Assembly: GCF_037203605.1 (NCBI RefSeq)
Contig: NZ_JBBDHC010000006.1
Coordinates: 62,001 to 126,000 of the forward strand
Direction of reading: 5' to 3'
Source: Denitratimonas tolerans
Lineage (GTDB): Bacteria; Pseudomonadota; Gammaproteobacteria; Xanthomonadales; Xanthomonadaceae
DNA length: 64,000 bases
Shown: positions 45,899-55,958 of the stretch, piece after piece
How the letters are laid out: each line of letters opens with the position of its first letter
How positions within the stretch are numbered: the stretch's first letter is position 1
Position numbers and translations under genes: made by a program
The notes under the pieces: generated by a model
Told to the model about the DNA's origin: nothing
The model's database searches: none
Seen by the model: only the letters and a program-made list of their open reading frames with translations

Positions 45899-46590
45899 TA
45901 GTCCTGCGATCGCCTCACCGGAGCGCGGACACCGGTCGCAAGGTCGGCGATGCGCCACAGGGCGAGCGCGGCGAGGCTGCGGTACGGGCCCCAGCGTTCG
46001 CCGCGCGCGGCCAGCTCGCGCGGCTTGGGCATTTCGTCGAGGCGATCGACGTGCTGCACGCCGCGCCGCACGCCGAGGTCGTCGATGGGAAGCACGTCCG
46101 GACGGCCGAGGCGGAAGATCAGCATCATCTCGACCGTCCAGCGACCGATGCCGCGGATCGGGGTGAGGGCGGCGATGATCTGGTCATCCGGCATGCCGGC
46201 CATGTCATCCACGCCGGGAACTTCGCCGCGCTGTTCGCGCAGGGAGAGGTCGCGCAGGGCGCGGATCTTGTTGCCCGAAACGCCGCAGGCGCGCAGGGCG
46301 TCGTCGTCGAGCCGGCCGAGGGTGTCGGCGTGCAGGCGCGCGGAGCCGATGCCCTGCTCCACCCGGCCCACGATGGTGGCGGCGGCGCGGCCGCTGAGCT
46401 GCTGGTAGAGGATGGCGCGGGCGAGCGCGTCGACCGGGTCGAAGGGTTCGAGCCAGCCGGGATCAGGCGCGATGGGCGCGATGCGTTCGAGCCAGCGCGC
46501 GAGCTTGCGATCGCGTCGCGCGAGGTGGGCGCGCGCGGCGTCCACGTCAAAACCCCGGATGGCGGTGACTGCGTTTGACATCGGTCGCAT
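45898..46590 (-). CDS. AlkA-like HhH-GPD DNA glycosylase
   Basis: A 230-residue DNA-3-methyladenine glycosylase type enzyme. Conserved parts: LARAILYQQLSGRAAATI, the helix-hairpin-helix IRGIGRWTVEMMLIF, and the catalytic Asp in DVLPIDDLGVRRG. It removes alkylated bases. ATG 46590 has GGAG 10 bases upstream. The stop codon TAG is formed from the TA duplication and the first base of the MITE, so the C-terminus may have been changed by that insertion. Confidence 0.9.
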   Translation of the reverse strand: MRPMSNAVTAIRGFDVDAARAHLARRDRKLARWLERIAPIAPDPGWLEPFDPVDALARAILYQQLSGRAAATIVGRVEQGIGSARLHADTLGRLDDDALRACGVSGNKIRALRDLSLREQRGEVPGVDDMAGMPDDQIIAALTPIRGIGRWTVEMMLIFRLGRPDVLPIDDLGVRRGVQHVDRLDEMPKPRELAARGERWGPYRSLAALALWRIADLATGVRAPVRRSQD

Positions 46591-46665
46591 TGCAGCACGA
46601 CTCCGCGCAAAAGCAAACGGGGCGCACTGCGCGCCCCGTTTGCACGGATCATCCTGCGGCCAGGT

Positions 46666-49497
46666 TCACTTGGGCGTGAACTCCAGGCGCGCGACTGCCG
46701 AAGTCTCCGAAACCGCCGGATCGATCACCATCGGCTTGTAGGCGTTGACCAGCCACAGCGGCAGCTGGCTGATGTAGCCCATGCCGCCGGGGTTGCCGTC
46801 CTGCCCGCCCGGGGCGATCTGCAGCAGGGTGGGCGTATCGGTCATTTCGCCGATGAAGCGGCGCACCGGGCCGGAGCCGAAGGTGAAGCCGTTGACGCTG
46901 TCGGCGCGTGCGTTGTGGCTGGAGGCGTCGACCACGTCGAAACCGCCCTGGCGCGCGATGCCCGGCAGGCCTTCGGCCAGATCCTGGAAGGGATAGCCGG
47001 CGGTACCCGGGATGCTGAGCGCCGGCCCCAGGGTGTGCTTGAAGGTGATGCGGTGCAGGCGGCCCCAGCGGTAGTCGTTCTGGTCGGTCGAGCCGCCGAA
47101 GGCCGGTGCGAAGGACTCGCTGGCGAGCAGATCGAGCGCGCCGCGCACGCTGCCCAGCAGCACGCAGTCGCGGCGCACGCTGCTGGCGGCGGCACCCAGT
47201 TCGGCCGGCACCTTGGTGAAGAAGTCCAGCCCCGAGGCACCCTTGCCGCCGAGCGGGCCGAAGGCATCGAGCTGGAACTTGAGGCCGACGTAGGCATCGC
47301 TGGCGCTGGGCAGATAGTTGGCCAGGCCGACCTTGCCCAGGGTGTGGTCGATGGTGTTGCGGATCAGCTGGCCACGCGTGACCGCCCAGATCGTCGCCGC
47401 GACCGAACGCGAGATCTCGCCATCGCTCGGCGGAGCCAGCCCCGCCGGGTTGTCGCCGGCATCGAAGCCCTGCTGGATGCCGGTCGGGGTGGAGTAATCC
47501 CACGCTGCCAGGCGGCCCAGCGCCTCGGAGAGGCCCGCATCGCTGCCGTAGCCGCAGGCGTCGACGTTGCCGGCGGCGTTGAGGACGTGCGGCAGCACCA
47601 GTTCGGCATCGAGCTGCTGCACGTTGGCCTGCAGCTTCATCATGTCCTGCACGGTGATGTCGCCGCGCGCCACCAGCTTCTGCATCTCGCGGTCGACCCG
47701 GCCCATGCGGTAGGACGAGTGCCCCGGCGCATAGTAGAGAATGCCGCCGTCGGGGCGCAGCTGGTTGAGCGGGTTGTTGTCGAAGGTGGTGCCGATCGGA
47801 TCGTTGTTGGCGTTGGCGATGTAGCCGCGCGCCGGATTGATGGTGTAGGGCATTTCCTCCGGCGAGAGGATTTCGTAGGGCAGGTGCTGGCCCGGGTAGC
47901 GGTTGACCGGGCGCATCCACTCGTTGCCGCCGGTGCCGTTGCGCACGATGAAGGGCGGCGCGCCGTTGACGGTGCCGGCCTGGAGGTCTTCGCGGATCGG
48001 CATTTCGGCGCTGACGAAGTAGGCGATGTTGCCCAGCTTGTCGGCGTAGGCGAAGTTCTGCGAACCGACGTCGAAATCCATCACGCCGGCGCGGAACTCG
48101 GCCAGGTTCGTGGCGCGGTTGATCTTGCGGAAGGCTTCCAGTTCATGGGTGGCGCCCCAGCCCGAGTACTGGATCGACAGGCCCTTGTCGCCGGTGATCT
48201 GCACCACCGGCCCGTTGTTGCGGCGGGGCACGATGATGGTGATGCCGCCGTTGGTGTAGCCGATGGAGTTGTTGCGCACGACGTTGTCGGCCACGCCGTC
48301 GCCGAGCTGGTTGACGAAGTAGCTCTGGAACACCCACAGCACCGGCTCGCGCACGCCGTTGTGGACGGTGTGCGTGGGCAGGCCGTAGGAGTTGAGGACG
48401 AACTGCTCCTGGTAGGTATCGGTCACGTCAAGCGAGTTGGTGGTCAGGCCCCAGCAGAATTCGGTGACGCAGCCCAGGAGCGGCCAAGGCGTACCCGGCG
48501 CGATCGAGCCGACCGCGTTCATCGGCGCGGGATAGCGCGGATCGTTGGAGACGATGTGGCCTTCCTGGAACAGCATCGGGGTGGAAAGCGACAGGTGCGG
48601 GTCGTTGGAGAGGATCGGGCGGCCCGACGCGGTGTGCTCGCCGCTGACGACCCACCAGTTGCTGCCGGCGCGATCCTCGCGGCGCTTCATGTGCGGGGCG
48701 ATGATGGGGTTGTCGATCACCGCATCGCGGTATTGCTGCGACAGCTCCAGCAGCGAGGGATCGAGCGTCGCGGCGGTGGGCGCGCCGGCCTTGGGGTTGG
48801 CCGACCCGGCGCTGCCGCCGCCCGGCACGAACTCGGGGATCGACGCGCGCGCATCGGGCGGCGCGGAGCGATGGGTGTCGCCGAAGAACAGAAGGTTGCC
48901 GTCGAAGCCGGCTGCCGCGCCGGCCTGCTGATAGGCACCCAGGCGCACGGTGTAATCGGTGTCGAGGTCGAACGAGAGCTGGTAGGCGAGCAGCTTGCCG
49001 ATCACCACCGAATCGATCGGCGTCCAGGGATCGGCCGAGGTCAGTTCCAGCGCGCCGTATTCGATCGGCAGCGGATTTGTCGCCAGCCAGGCGTTGACGC
49101 CCTCGGCATAGGACTTGAGCTGGGCGCGCAGTTGTGGGGTCGATTTTGCCCAGGTTTCCCACGCCGCGCGGCGCAGGCCAAGAGTGCGCACCTGGATGTC
49201 CTGTGCGAGGCCGGCGGAACCCACCAGCTCGGCGACGGTGCCGCTGGCACCGCGCCGCAGGGTGTCCATCTGGAAGAAGCGGGTGCGGGCGTGGGCATAG
49301 CCCATGAGCCACGCGGCGTCCTCGTCCGTCGCACCGGTGACGGTGGGGATGCCGGCGGCATCGTAGGTGATCGTTCCGGGATGCGTGAGGCCGGGCCCTT
49401 CGATGGTCGCGGCCTGGGCACCGGTGCCCGTGAGGATCGCGGCAATGGCCAGCGCGATCATTGTGCGCGGACGCGCGCCGAAGGTCTTCTTGCTCAT
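46666..49497 (-). CDS. Penicillin acylase family protein (Ntn hydrolase)
   Basis: A 943-residue precursor with a signal peptide ending near GTGAQA (residue 29). The proposed autocleavage site is before Ser279 in RAGSNWWVVSGEH, which becomes the N-terminal nucleophile of the beta chain; AHARTRFFQMDTLRRG marks the alpha chain. Family members cleave penicillins, N-acyl-homoserine lactones or other amides in the periplasm; this protein's substrate is unknown. ATG 49497 has GGGAGG upstream. It stands alone. Confidence 0.92.
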   Translation of the reverse strand: MSKKTFGARPRTMIALAIAAILTGTGAQAATIEGPGLTHPGTITYDAAGIPTVTGATDEDAAWLMGYAHARTRFFQMDTLRRGASGTVAELVGSAGLAQDIQVRTLGLRRAAWETWAKSTPQLRAQLKSYAEGVNAWLATNPLPIEYGALELTSADPWTPIDSVVIGKLLAYQLSFDLDTDYTVRLGAYQQAGAAAGFDGNLLFFGDTHRSAPPDARASIPEFVPGGGSAGSANPKAGAPTAATLDPSLLELSQQYRDAVIDNPIIAPHMKRREDRAGSNWWVVSGEHTASGRPILSNDPHLSLSTPMLFQEGHIVSNDPRYPAPMNAVGSIAPGTPWPLLGCVTEFCWGLTTNSLDVTDTYQEQFVLNSYGLPTHTVHNGVREPVLWVFQSYFVNQLGDGVADNVVRNNSIGYTNGGITIIVPRRNNGPVVQITGDKGLSIQYSGWGATHELEAFRKINRATNLAEFRAGVMDFDVGSQNFAYADKLGNIAYFVSAEMPIREDLQAGTVNGAPPFIVRNGTGGNEWMRPVNRYPGQHLPYEILSPEEMPYTINPARGYIANANNDPIGTTFDNNPLNQLRPDGGILYYAPGHSSYRMGRVDREMQKLVARGDITVQDMMKLQANVQQLDAELVLPHVLNAAGNVDACGYGSDAGLSEALGRLAAWDYSTPTGIQQGFDAGDNPAGLAPPSDGEISRSVAATIWAVTRGQLIRNTIDHTLGKVGLANYLPSASDAYVGLKFQLDAFGPLGGKGASGLDFFTKVPAELGAAASSVRRDCVLLGSVRGALDLLASESFAPAFGGSTDQNDYRWGRLHRITFKHTLGPALSIPGTAGYPFQDLAEGLPGIARQGGFDVVDASSHNARADSVNGFTFGSGPVRRFIGEMTDTPTLLQIAPGGQDGNPGGMGYISQLPLWLVNAYKPMVIDPAVSETSAVARLEFTPK

Positions 49498-49858
49498 GGT
49501 TTCCTCCCTGATGGAAAGCCGATTATGCGTACGGCGGCGTAGGGAAACAAAGCCCCGCGTGGAGGCGCTGCGCGGCTGCGGCTCTCGCACCGCAGCATTG
49601 AGCGCGGGCGGAAGCGGTGCCCGGTCGATACGCGGCGGGTGGGGCAGCGCCGCAGCTTCGGCACAAAACGCGCTTGGAGCCGTCCGCATCGGCATTTCGT
49701 GGCGCACGGCGGCCGCGCGGGAAGCCTCGATCCGCGCGCCAAATCGCGTTGCCGCAGTGCAATATCCGACCGGCCGATTCGGCATCGCGAGCCGGCCATC
49801 GCGATGCCGTATCGGCCATCCCGCGCGCACGGCGCGCACCGTGCGCGCGAGGCGCGGC
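49498..49858. other. Intergenic region upstream of the acylase gene
   Basis: About 360 bp with no convincing gene. An 11-bp perfect stem with an 8-base loop (49780-49809) lies just beyond the stop of the DUF4340 gene and may end that transcript, though no T-tract follows. The remainder is GC-rich and should hold the acylase promoter; no clear hexamers stand out. Confidence 0.5.
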
Positions 49859-50902
49859 TTACTTCACCGGCTGCAGGTAGTCTTCCAGCGGCTTGCCCAG
49901 ATTGGATGCCTTGTAGGCGGGGAGCCGGTACACCCAGCCGGCGTGGGCGTGCTGGAAGTCGGCGACCAGCGCCGCCGCATCGGCCGCAGGCGCATCGCCA
50001 TCGGGCACCTCGGCGTCCGCGTCCAGATGCTGCGTAATCGCGGCCAGGGTATGGCCTTCGTGCGGCCAGGAACGGATTTCCAGTTCGCGCCCGTCGTCGA
50101 GTGCGAATCGGGTGACCTGCACCTTCTCCGGCACCGGATGCTGCTCCGCGGCGAAGACATCCTCGAACGTCAGCCCCGACAGCACCCCGGCAAGAGCCTC
50201 GCGCCGGTAGCCTTCCGCCGGCTCGCGCCCCTTGGGCAGGCTGACGAAAGCGAAATCCGAGGCAGGGTCATCGTCGTTGCGCCGCAGCGAAAACGCCGGG
50301 CCTTGCGCCGGCGTCACCTCGATCGCGGCGATCCGGTTGGCACCGATGTCGATGAGCGCGCGGTCGAGCCAGTTGGCCGGGGATTTTTCCACCGCGATGT
50401 TGGCATTGATCAGCCAGCTCTGCGCCTGCGCGGCATCGCGCACATAGGTGCCGGTGCCGCGCACCAGGTTGTCGCCGATCACCCAGGACCAGGTGCGCGA
50501 TGGCGTCACGACATCCACGCGCGCGCCGCGCGCTTCGGCTGCGCTCACGTCTTCCACGCCGAGCTGCGCGTGGCGCTCGGCGACCGCGGTCTTGGCCTCG
50601 ACGCGGCGCGCTGCGGCGATGGCCTGCAGCAGCGCGCGCAGCTTTTCGGTATCGGCACGATAGCCGCCGCGTTCGGCCACGCCCCAGCCGCGCTCGTTGC
50701 GATCCAGCGTCACCAGGGTGGCGTCGCCGGCACCGACGATGCGGACCTGGGTCACCTGGTCGAGCGTCTGCGCAAGCCCGGGGGCCAGCGGACCGGGCGA
50801 CAGGGCGCTCGCGTCCGGCGCGCGCGAGCGGGAAACCCAGACCGCGGCGAGTATCGCCAGCGCCGCGACGGTGGCCAGCAGCATCAGGGGCCGCAGCTTC
50901 AT
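49859..50902 (-). CDS. DUF4340 domain protein of Gld-like ABC operon
   Basis: A 347-residue protein. One N-terminal helix (LMLLATVAALAILAAVWVS) anchors a periplasmic beta-rich domain with repeated units, as in DUF4340. It overlaps the ABC auxiliary gene by 4 bp. DUF4340 proteins accompany GldG-type ABC transporters in many bacteria, but their function is not established. Confidence 0.82.
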   Translation of the reverse strand: MKLRPLMLLATVAALAILAAVWVSRSRAPDASALSPGPLAPGLAQTLDQVTQVRIVGAGDATLVTLDRNERGWGVAERGGYRADTEKLRALLQAIAAARRVEAKTAVAERHAQLGVEDVSAAEARGARVDVVTPSRTWSWVIGDNLVRGTGTYVRDAAQAQSWLINANIAVEKSPANWLDRALIDIGANRIAAIEVTPAQGPAFSLRRNDDDPASDFAFVSLPKGREPAEGYRREALAGVLSGLTFEDVFAAEQHPVPEKVQVTRFALDDGRELEIRSWPHEGHTLAAITQHLDADAEVPDGDAPAADAAALVADFQHAHAGWVYRLPAYKASNLGKPLEDYLQPVK

Positions 50903-52761
50903 GGCGCGGCCCTCCGGCGACGGCGCGTGCGCCATCCGCCAACCGCGAGCGCGCCCAGCGTCAGCAGCAGCGGCATGCCGGCGATGTTGAGGAGCTTGAG
51001 CTTGCGGCCCAGCACCTGGATGTCTTCGTCGAGCTGGCGGCGCACCTGGCGCAGATCCTTGCGGATGCGCAGCTTTTCGTCCTGGAACCGCAGCAATTCC
51101 TCCTGCTGCTCGGGATTGAGCGCCAGCGCACCGCCGTCGGGCCGGGCCTGCTGCAGCGCGGTGAGCTTGTCCTCGGTCTGCTGCAGGCGCGCCTGCAGCT
51201 CCTGCTCCTTGGCGCGGAAGCGCGCGTCGGCCTCGACCCTGAGCGCCTCGACCGTGGTGAACGGACGCGAGGAGCCGGCGCGGGTGCGGACCGCGATCAG
51301 GTCGCCGCTGCCGATGAGGTTGTCGATGGCGTTGATGACGAAGTCGCCGTTGCTGGCGAACGCATTGACCACGCGCTGGCCGAAGAACTGCTGCACCTGG
51401 GCCCAGAGCCGGTCGCCGAGGATGTCGGTATCGGCCACCAGGATCACGTTGGCCGGCTCGCTGCTTTCGGAAAGATGCCCGTCCCCGCTGCGCTGCGGGA
51501 AGGCACTGGGCAAGCTGCCGACCAGCCGCACCGCCAGCGCGTAACGCTCGCCGGTGGGGTTGAAGTCGGCGCGCAGCTGGTCGGGATCGGGCAGCAGGCG
51601 CACGCGCTCGGCATCGACCAGCGCGGCGCTGGCCGAAGTCTGCAGCAGCGGTTCGAGCGCGACCGTGGCACCGTCGGCCAGCGCGAAGCTGCCGGCGCTG
51701 GAGACGTTGATCGTGCCCAGCTGCGCCGAGACCACGTCGTCGGGATTGGCATCATCGCGCGTCAGTCCGAGCACGGCCAGGTGGCGCACCGGCGGCGCGC
51801 CCTGCTGGGTCTGGATTTCCAGCGCGCGCTGGGCATCGAGCACGACGCGGCCCGGGTCGTAGGCCACGCCCCAGGCCTTGAACAGCTCGGGCAGGTCGGA
51901 GGACTTGTCCTCGAACGCGGCCTGGGTCGGATCGGCCGAAGCGCCGGGAGGCTGCTGTTCGGCGTTCGGATCGACGAAGGCGAGGAGGTGGCCGCCGCGC
52001 AGCACGAACTGGTCGATGGCGTAGAGCGTGTCGGGCGAAAGGTGGCGCGGATGCACGACGACCAGCGCCTTGATGTCGGTGTCGATGCTTCTGGCCGTGG
52101 GCTCGACGTGGCGCACGTCGAACAGGTTGCGCATTTCCGATTCGATCACCCAGCCCTGGGTTGGGCGTCCGGCGGATGGATCGAAGCCCCGCCCCATTGC
52201 CAGCGTGGTCATGAGGCCGACCACCGGGCGCGCGTCCTGCGCCAGGCTCGACACCAGCTTGGCGACGTCGTATTCGAGGAAGGCTTCCTTGTCGGGCTGG
52301 AAGAACGGGATCGCCGCCTCCTGCCCCACCGCGTTGCTGCCGGCCAGGCCGAAGAACAGACTGTCGCCGGTATTGCCCAGCGGCACCGCCTGCAGGCCCA
52401 TCGCGGTGGCGCGATCCTCGTCCTCGGAAAAGGGCTGCGGATCGACCACCGCCAGCTGCAGCTTGCCGCCCGAACGCGCCGCCATTTCCTCCAGCAGCTC
52501 GCGCACGCGCGTGGCGTAGGTGCGCAGCTGCGGCAGATCGCGTGCGGCGGTGTCGGAGTAGTAGAAGGTGAGGTTCACCGGCTCGTCGATCTTGCCGAGG
52601 ATGGCGCGGGTCCCATCGGTCAGGGTGTAGAGGCGGTTCTGGGTCAGATCGATCCGCGCGCCGCGGAACAGGCCGCCGGTGAGGACGACCAGCGCGATGA
52701 ACAGCAGCGCCAGCGCGATCAGCGCGACGCCGGTGGAAATGCGTCGTTGCGCAAGGTTCAT
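50899..52761 (-). CDS. GldG-like ABC transporter auxiliary protein
   Basis: A 620-residue protein. An N-terminal helix (GVALIALALLFIALVVLTGG), a large periplasmic region starting with RIDLTQNRLYTLTDGT, a coiled coil (about 530-590, rich in Q, E and L) and a C-terminal helix (IAGMPLLLTLGALAVGGW) fit the ABC_transp_aux/GldG family. ATG 52761 has GAGGAG at good spacing and was chosen over the ATG two codons upstream. It works with the ATPase and permease encoded upstream. Confidence 0.88.
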   Translation of the reverse strand: MNLAQRRISTGVALIALALLFIALVVLTGGLFRGARIDLTQNRLYTLTDGTRAILGKIDEPVNLTFYYSDTAARDLPQLRTYATRVRELLEEMAARSGGKLQLAVVDPQPFSEDEDRATAMGLQAVPLGNTGDSLFFGLAGSNAVGQEAAIPFFQPDKEAFLEYDVAKLVSSLAQDARPVVGLMTTLAMGRGFDPSAGRPTQGWVIESEMRNLFDVRHVEPTARSIDTDIKALVVVHPRHLSPDTLYAIDQFVLRGGHLLAFVDPNAEQQPPGASADPTQAAFEDKSSDLPELFKAWGVAYDPGRVVLDAQRALEIQTQQGAPPVRHLAVLGLTRDDANPDDVVSAQLGTINVSSAGSFALADGATVALEPLLQTSASAALVDAERVRLLPDPDQLRADFNPTGERYALAVRLVGSLPSAFPQRSGDGHLSESSEPANVILVADTDILGDRLWAQVQQFFGQRVVNAFASNGDFVINAIDNLIGSGDLIAVRTRAGSSRPFTTVEALRVEADARFRAKEQELQARLQQTEDKLTALQQARPDGGALALNPEQQEELLRFQDEKLRIRKDLRQVRRQLDEDIQVLGRKLKLLNIAGMPLLLTLGALAVGGWRTRRRRRAAP

Positions 52762-52771
52762 GGGCATCTCC

Positions 52772-53506
52772 TCAATCGGCTTTCTTGAGCTCGATCACCA
52801 GCGCGCAGGCGATCAGCCAGCACGCGATGACCAGAAGGAAGAACAGCACGTCGCGCAGGTCCAGAACGCCCTTGGCGATGGCGGTGAAGTGCGTCAGGAA
52901 GCTCAGGCTGGCGATGGCATCCACTGCGCCCTGCGGAAACAGCGCGCCGATGAACTCCAGCACCAGCGGGAATCCGGCGAGCAGCATCACGAAGCACACC
53001 ACCACGGTGAGGATGAAGGCGATCACCTGGTTGCGCGTGGTGGCCGAGAGGCAGGCACCGATGGCAAGGAATGCGCCGGCCATCAGCACGCTGCCGAGGT
53101 AGCCGGCGAGGATCACGCCGTTGTCCGGGTCGCCCAGGTAGTTGACCGTCAGCCAGATCGGGAAGGTCAGCGCCAGCGCGATGCCGAGGAACGCCCAGGC
53201 CGCGAGGAACTTGCCCAGCACCGCCTGCCACGTCGTCACCGGCAGGGTGAGCAGCAGCTCGATCGTGCCGCTCTTGCGCTCCTCGCTCCACATCCGCATC
53301 GAGACCGCCGGTACCAGGAACAGGTAGAGCCAGGGATGGAAGTTGAAGAACGGCAGCAGGTCGGCCTGGCCGCGCTCGTAGAAGCCGCCGAGGTAGAAGG
53401 TGAAGACCCCGGCGAGGATCAGGAAGATCACGATGAAGACATAGGCGACGGGCGTGGCGAAGTAGCTCGCCAGCTCGCGCCGGAAGATCGCGCGGAGCGG
53501 GCTCAT
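52772..53506 (-). CDS. ABC-2 type permease (GldF-like)
   Basis: A 244-residue membrane protein with six helices. The start MSPLRAIFRRELASYFATPV and the segment RMWSEERKSGTIELLLTLPV are characteristic of GldF/ABC-2 permeases. It overlaps the ATPase gene by 4 bp and precedes the GldG-like gene by 10 bp. Cargo unknown; no gliding genes are nearby. Confidence 0.9.
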   Translation of the reverse strand: MSPLRAIFRRELASYFATPVAYVFIVIFLILAGVFTFYLGGFYERGQADLLPFFNFHPWLYLFLVPAVSMRMWSEERKSGTIELLLTLPVTTWQAVLGKFLAAWAFLGIALALTFPIWLTVNYLGDPDNGVILAGYLGSVLMAGAFLAIGACLSATTRNQVIAFILTVVVCFVMLLAGFPLVLEFIGALFPQGAVDAIASLSFLTHFTAIAKGVLDLRDVLFFLLVIACWLIACALVIELKKAD

Positions 53507-54438
53507 GCGGCCTCCTTCGCCGGGGCTGCGGCCTGGGTAATGGATCGGAACACCTCGTCCAGGCGGCCGCGCTCGAGCTGCAGCTCGCTGGCCTCGATCT
53601 TCTGGCCGCGCAGGAAATCCTGCACGCGCTCGAAGATGCGCTGGCCGGCACGCGGGAAGGCGGTGATGCGACCGCCCTCGACCTCGACCTGCGCCACGCC
53701 TTCGATCCGGCTCAGGTCCATGCGCAGCGCCAGCGGGTCGGGCACGCGCATCGACACCGCGCCGTGGTAGCGCGAGCGCGCCTCCAGCTCGGCGGGCGTG
53801 GCATCGGCCAGGACGCGGCCGGCCGCGATGATGATCGCGCGCGAGCACACCGCATTGACCTCTTCCAGGATGTGGGTGGAAATGATGATGGTGCGCTCGG
53901 CGGCCATCGACCGGATCAGGCCGCGCACCTCGTGCTTCTGGTTGGGATCCAGACCGTCGGTGGGTTCGTCCAGGATCAGCGCGCGCGGATCGTGCAGGAT
54001 GGCCTGGGCCAGCCCGACGCGGCGCTTGAAGCCCTTGGACAGGGTTTCCACCGTCTGTCCCAGCACCGACGCCAGCTGCAGGCGGCCGATCGCATCGTCC
54101 ATGCGCTGCCGGCGGCGCTCGCCCGCGAGTCCGCGCACGTCGGCGATGAACTCCAGGAAGCCGCGCACCGTCATCTCGCCATAGCTGGGCGCCCCCTCGG
54201 ACAGGTAGCCCAGATGGCGACGCGCCTGGATACCGTCCTCGCGCACGTCGTGACCGCAGACGCTGGCGGTGCCCGACGTCGGCGTCAGGAAGCCGGCGAT
54301 CATCTTCATCGTGGTGGACTTGCCGGCACCGTTGGGGCCGAGAAAGCCGAGCACCTGGCCGGGCTCGACGCGAAAGGAAACGCCGTCGACCGCGCGGATG
54401 CGGTCGTAGGTCTTGGTGAGGCTTCGGGTTTCGATCAT
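53503..54438 (-). CDS. ABC transporter ATP-binding protein (GldA-like)
   Basis: A 311-residue ATPase with Walker A GPNGAGKSTTMK, Q-loop region YLSEGAPSYGEMTV, signature LSKGFKRRVGLAQ, Walker B LILDEPTDGLD and switch His in IISTHILEE. The signature is the SKGxxQR-like variant typical of GldA and drug-type exporters. A C-terminal extension of about 80 residues follows the nucleotide-binding domain. It is the first gene of the four-gene operon. Confidence 0.92.
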   Translation of the reverse strand: MIETRSLTKTYDRIRAVDGVSFRVEPGQVLGFLGPNGAGKSTTMKMIAGFLTPTSGTASVCGHDVREDGIQARRHLGYLSEGAPSYGEMTVRGFLEFIADVRGLAGERRRQRMDDAIGRLQLASVLGQTVETLSKGFKRRVGLAQAILHDPRALILDEPTDGLDPNQKHEVRGLIRSMAAERTIIISTHILEEVNAVCSRAIIIAAGRVLADATPAELEARSRYHGAVSMRVPDPLALRMDLSRIEGVAQVEVEGGRITAFPRAGQRIFERVQDFLRGQKIEASELQLERGRLDEVFRSITQAAAPAKEAA

Positions 54439-54587
54439 GGGTTCTCCCTCGGGATGCGGCAGGCCGGCCCATGGGGAGCACGGCGCCGCGCTGCGCGCCG
54501 AATTACCGCAAAAGTGGTGGAAAGTTCCCGACCATGTGGCGCGTGGCGCAGGCCGCGGCGGTGATGTCCGCAGCGGCTGGACGGGAA

Positions 54588-54618
54588 GGCCCCACGGCAC
54601 AGGCTGCGCCGTGGGGCC
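54588..54618 (-). terminator. Hairpin after the SRPBCC gene
   Basis: A perfect 11-bp stem (54588-54598 with 54608-54618) and a 9-base loop lie 10 bp past the stop at 54628. Only TTCCC follows, so it is a weak candidate terminator between the SRPBCC gene and the ABC operon. Confidence 0.6.
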
Positions 54619-54627
54619 GGATACACG

Positions 54628-55767
54628 TTACTGGATCGGCCAGTACACGCGGAACTGCGCGTCCTCGGCGGCCGTTTCCGCGATCTCGGAAAGATATTCC
54701 TCGAAGGCGCGGTCATGCAGGGTCTCGCCGTGCGAAGCGGCATAGGAACGCAGCTGGTCGCGGATCAGCGGCAGCGCCGCCGGGTGGCCGCGATAGGCGG
54801 CCATCAGCACACGCCCGCCGTAGCTGTGCCCCTGGCGCACGTTGTCCGGCAGGCGCAGGTCTTCCAAGGGTGCCGGCGGGGTCAGGTCGACCGTCGCCTT
54901 GGCTGTCATCGCAGCGTCCGCGCCGTTGCCATCGGGAGCTTCGCCCTCGGGCGTCTCGGCCTCGTCCTCGGCAATGCGGTCACTCGCGCGCGCCACCGGA
55001 ATGGCCACGTCGAACTCGTACTTGTCCGTGCCGAAGCTGGTCGTGATGAGGCGCGGCTTTTCCGCCTCCACCAGGCGGTTGGCCGCGATGGCGGCACGGA
55101 TGTCCTTGAGCGCCACGTCCATGGCGTTCTCGACCGCGGTGATGTTGCGGTCCGCCGTGGTGGAGATGTAGAGGATGTTCACCGGCGCGACCATCGTGTC
55201 CTGGACGTCCAGGTTGCGATAGTCGAAGTTCGGCATCGAGGCCAGCAGGTTGGAGATGTTCGCCAGCGCGCGCTTCATGTCGTCGCCCACGGTGCGGTCG
55301 ACGTACAGGCCGGCATAACGGCCCGGCAGGCTCCAGCCGTAATCGACCGAATACTTCCAGTCGATCTCGACGATCTTGCCCTTCTGGCGGAACGTCATCA
55401 GATAGTTCTTGTTCTGCCCGTACTTGTCGTTGTAGACGGTGTGACGGATGTGGCTGTCCAGCTCGCTCTCGGTGATGTGCCAGCTGCCCTTGCCGATCTC
55501 GGGGAGCGCGGACGCATAGTCGAGCTGTGCGCCAACGCCCTCGGTCGCACCGGACAGGGTGTAGGCAACCCGCGGATCGTGCTGGCGCAGCGGATTCCAC
55601 TCTTCAAAACGCTTGAAACTGTTGAGCGTATCAAAGGCCTGACGCAGCGGGTGGCTGGTTTCCACGCTGTGCTGCACGGTGCGCTGGTCGGGCAGGAACA
55701 CCCCCACCACAACGAACAGGATCGCCACGATGACGGCGGACGTCAGCAATTCAAGAAAACGGGTCAT
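54628..55767 (-). CDS. SRPBCC-family membrane-anchored protein
   Basis: A 379-residue protein. One N-terminal helix (LLTSAVIVAILFVVVGVFLP) is followed by a START/SRPBCC (polyketide cyclase-like) domain at about 30-180, with FDTLNSFKRFEEWNPL and YGQNKNYLMTFRQKGKIVEI. A second alpha/beta domain from about 190 to the end is broken by an acidic linker (DEAETPEGEAPDGNGAD). The ligand and role are unknown. It sits between the ABC operon and the repeat protein gene with no obvious functional link. Confidence 0.75.
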   Translation of the reverse strand: MTRFLELLTSAVIVAILFVVVGVFLPDQRTVQHSVETSHPLRQAFDTLNSFKRFEEWNPLRQHDPRVAYTLSGATEGVGAQLDYASALPEIGKGSWHITESELDSHIRHTVYNDKYGQNKNYLMTFRQKGKIVEIDWKYSVDYGWSLPGRYAGLYVDRTVGDDMKRALANISNLLASMPNFDYRNLDVQDTMVAPVNILYISTTADRNITAVENAMDVALKDIRAAIAANRLVEAEKPRLITTSFGTDKYEFDVAIPVARASDRIAEDEAETPEGEAPDGNGADAAMTAKATVDLTPPAPLEDLRLPDNVRQGHSYGGRVLMAAYRGHPAALPLIRDQLRSYAASHGETLHDRAFEEYLSEIAETAAEDAQFRVYWPIQ

Positions 55768-55958
55768 TCGGGATTCTCCGGGGGCTCCTCATCGCCACTT
55801 CGCGTCGCCGGCGGGCCCGTTTCGGGGCGGCAGCGGCGCGAGCCGCGAAGCATAGCTGAAGCCGGGCTGAGCCGCATCAGGGTCTGGCGGCCTTTGGTGG
55901 CCTGTCCCGCACGCGGCCCGCCCACGGCGGACTGCGCCGCGGGCGGGCCGAACGGACG

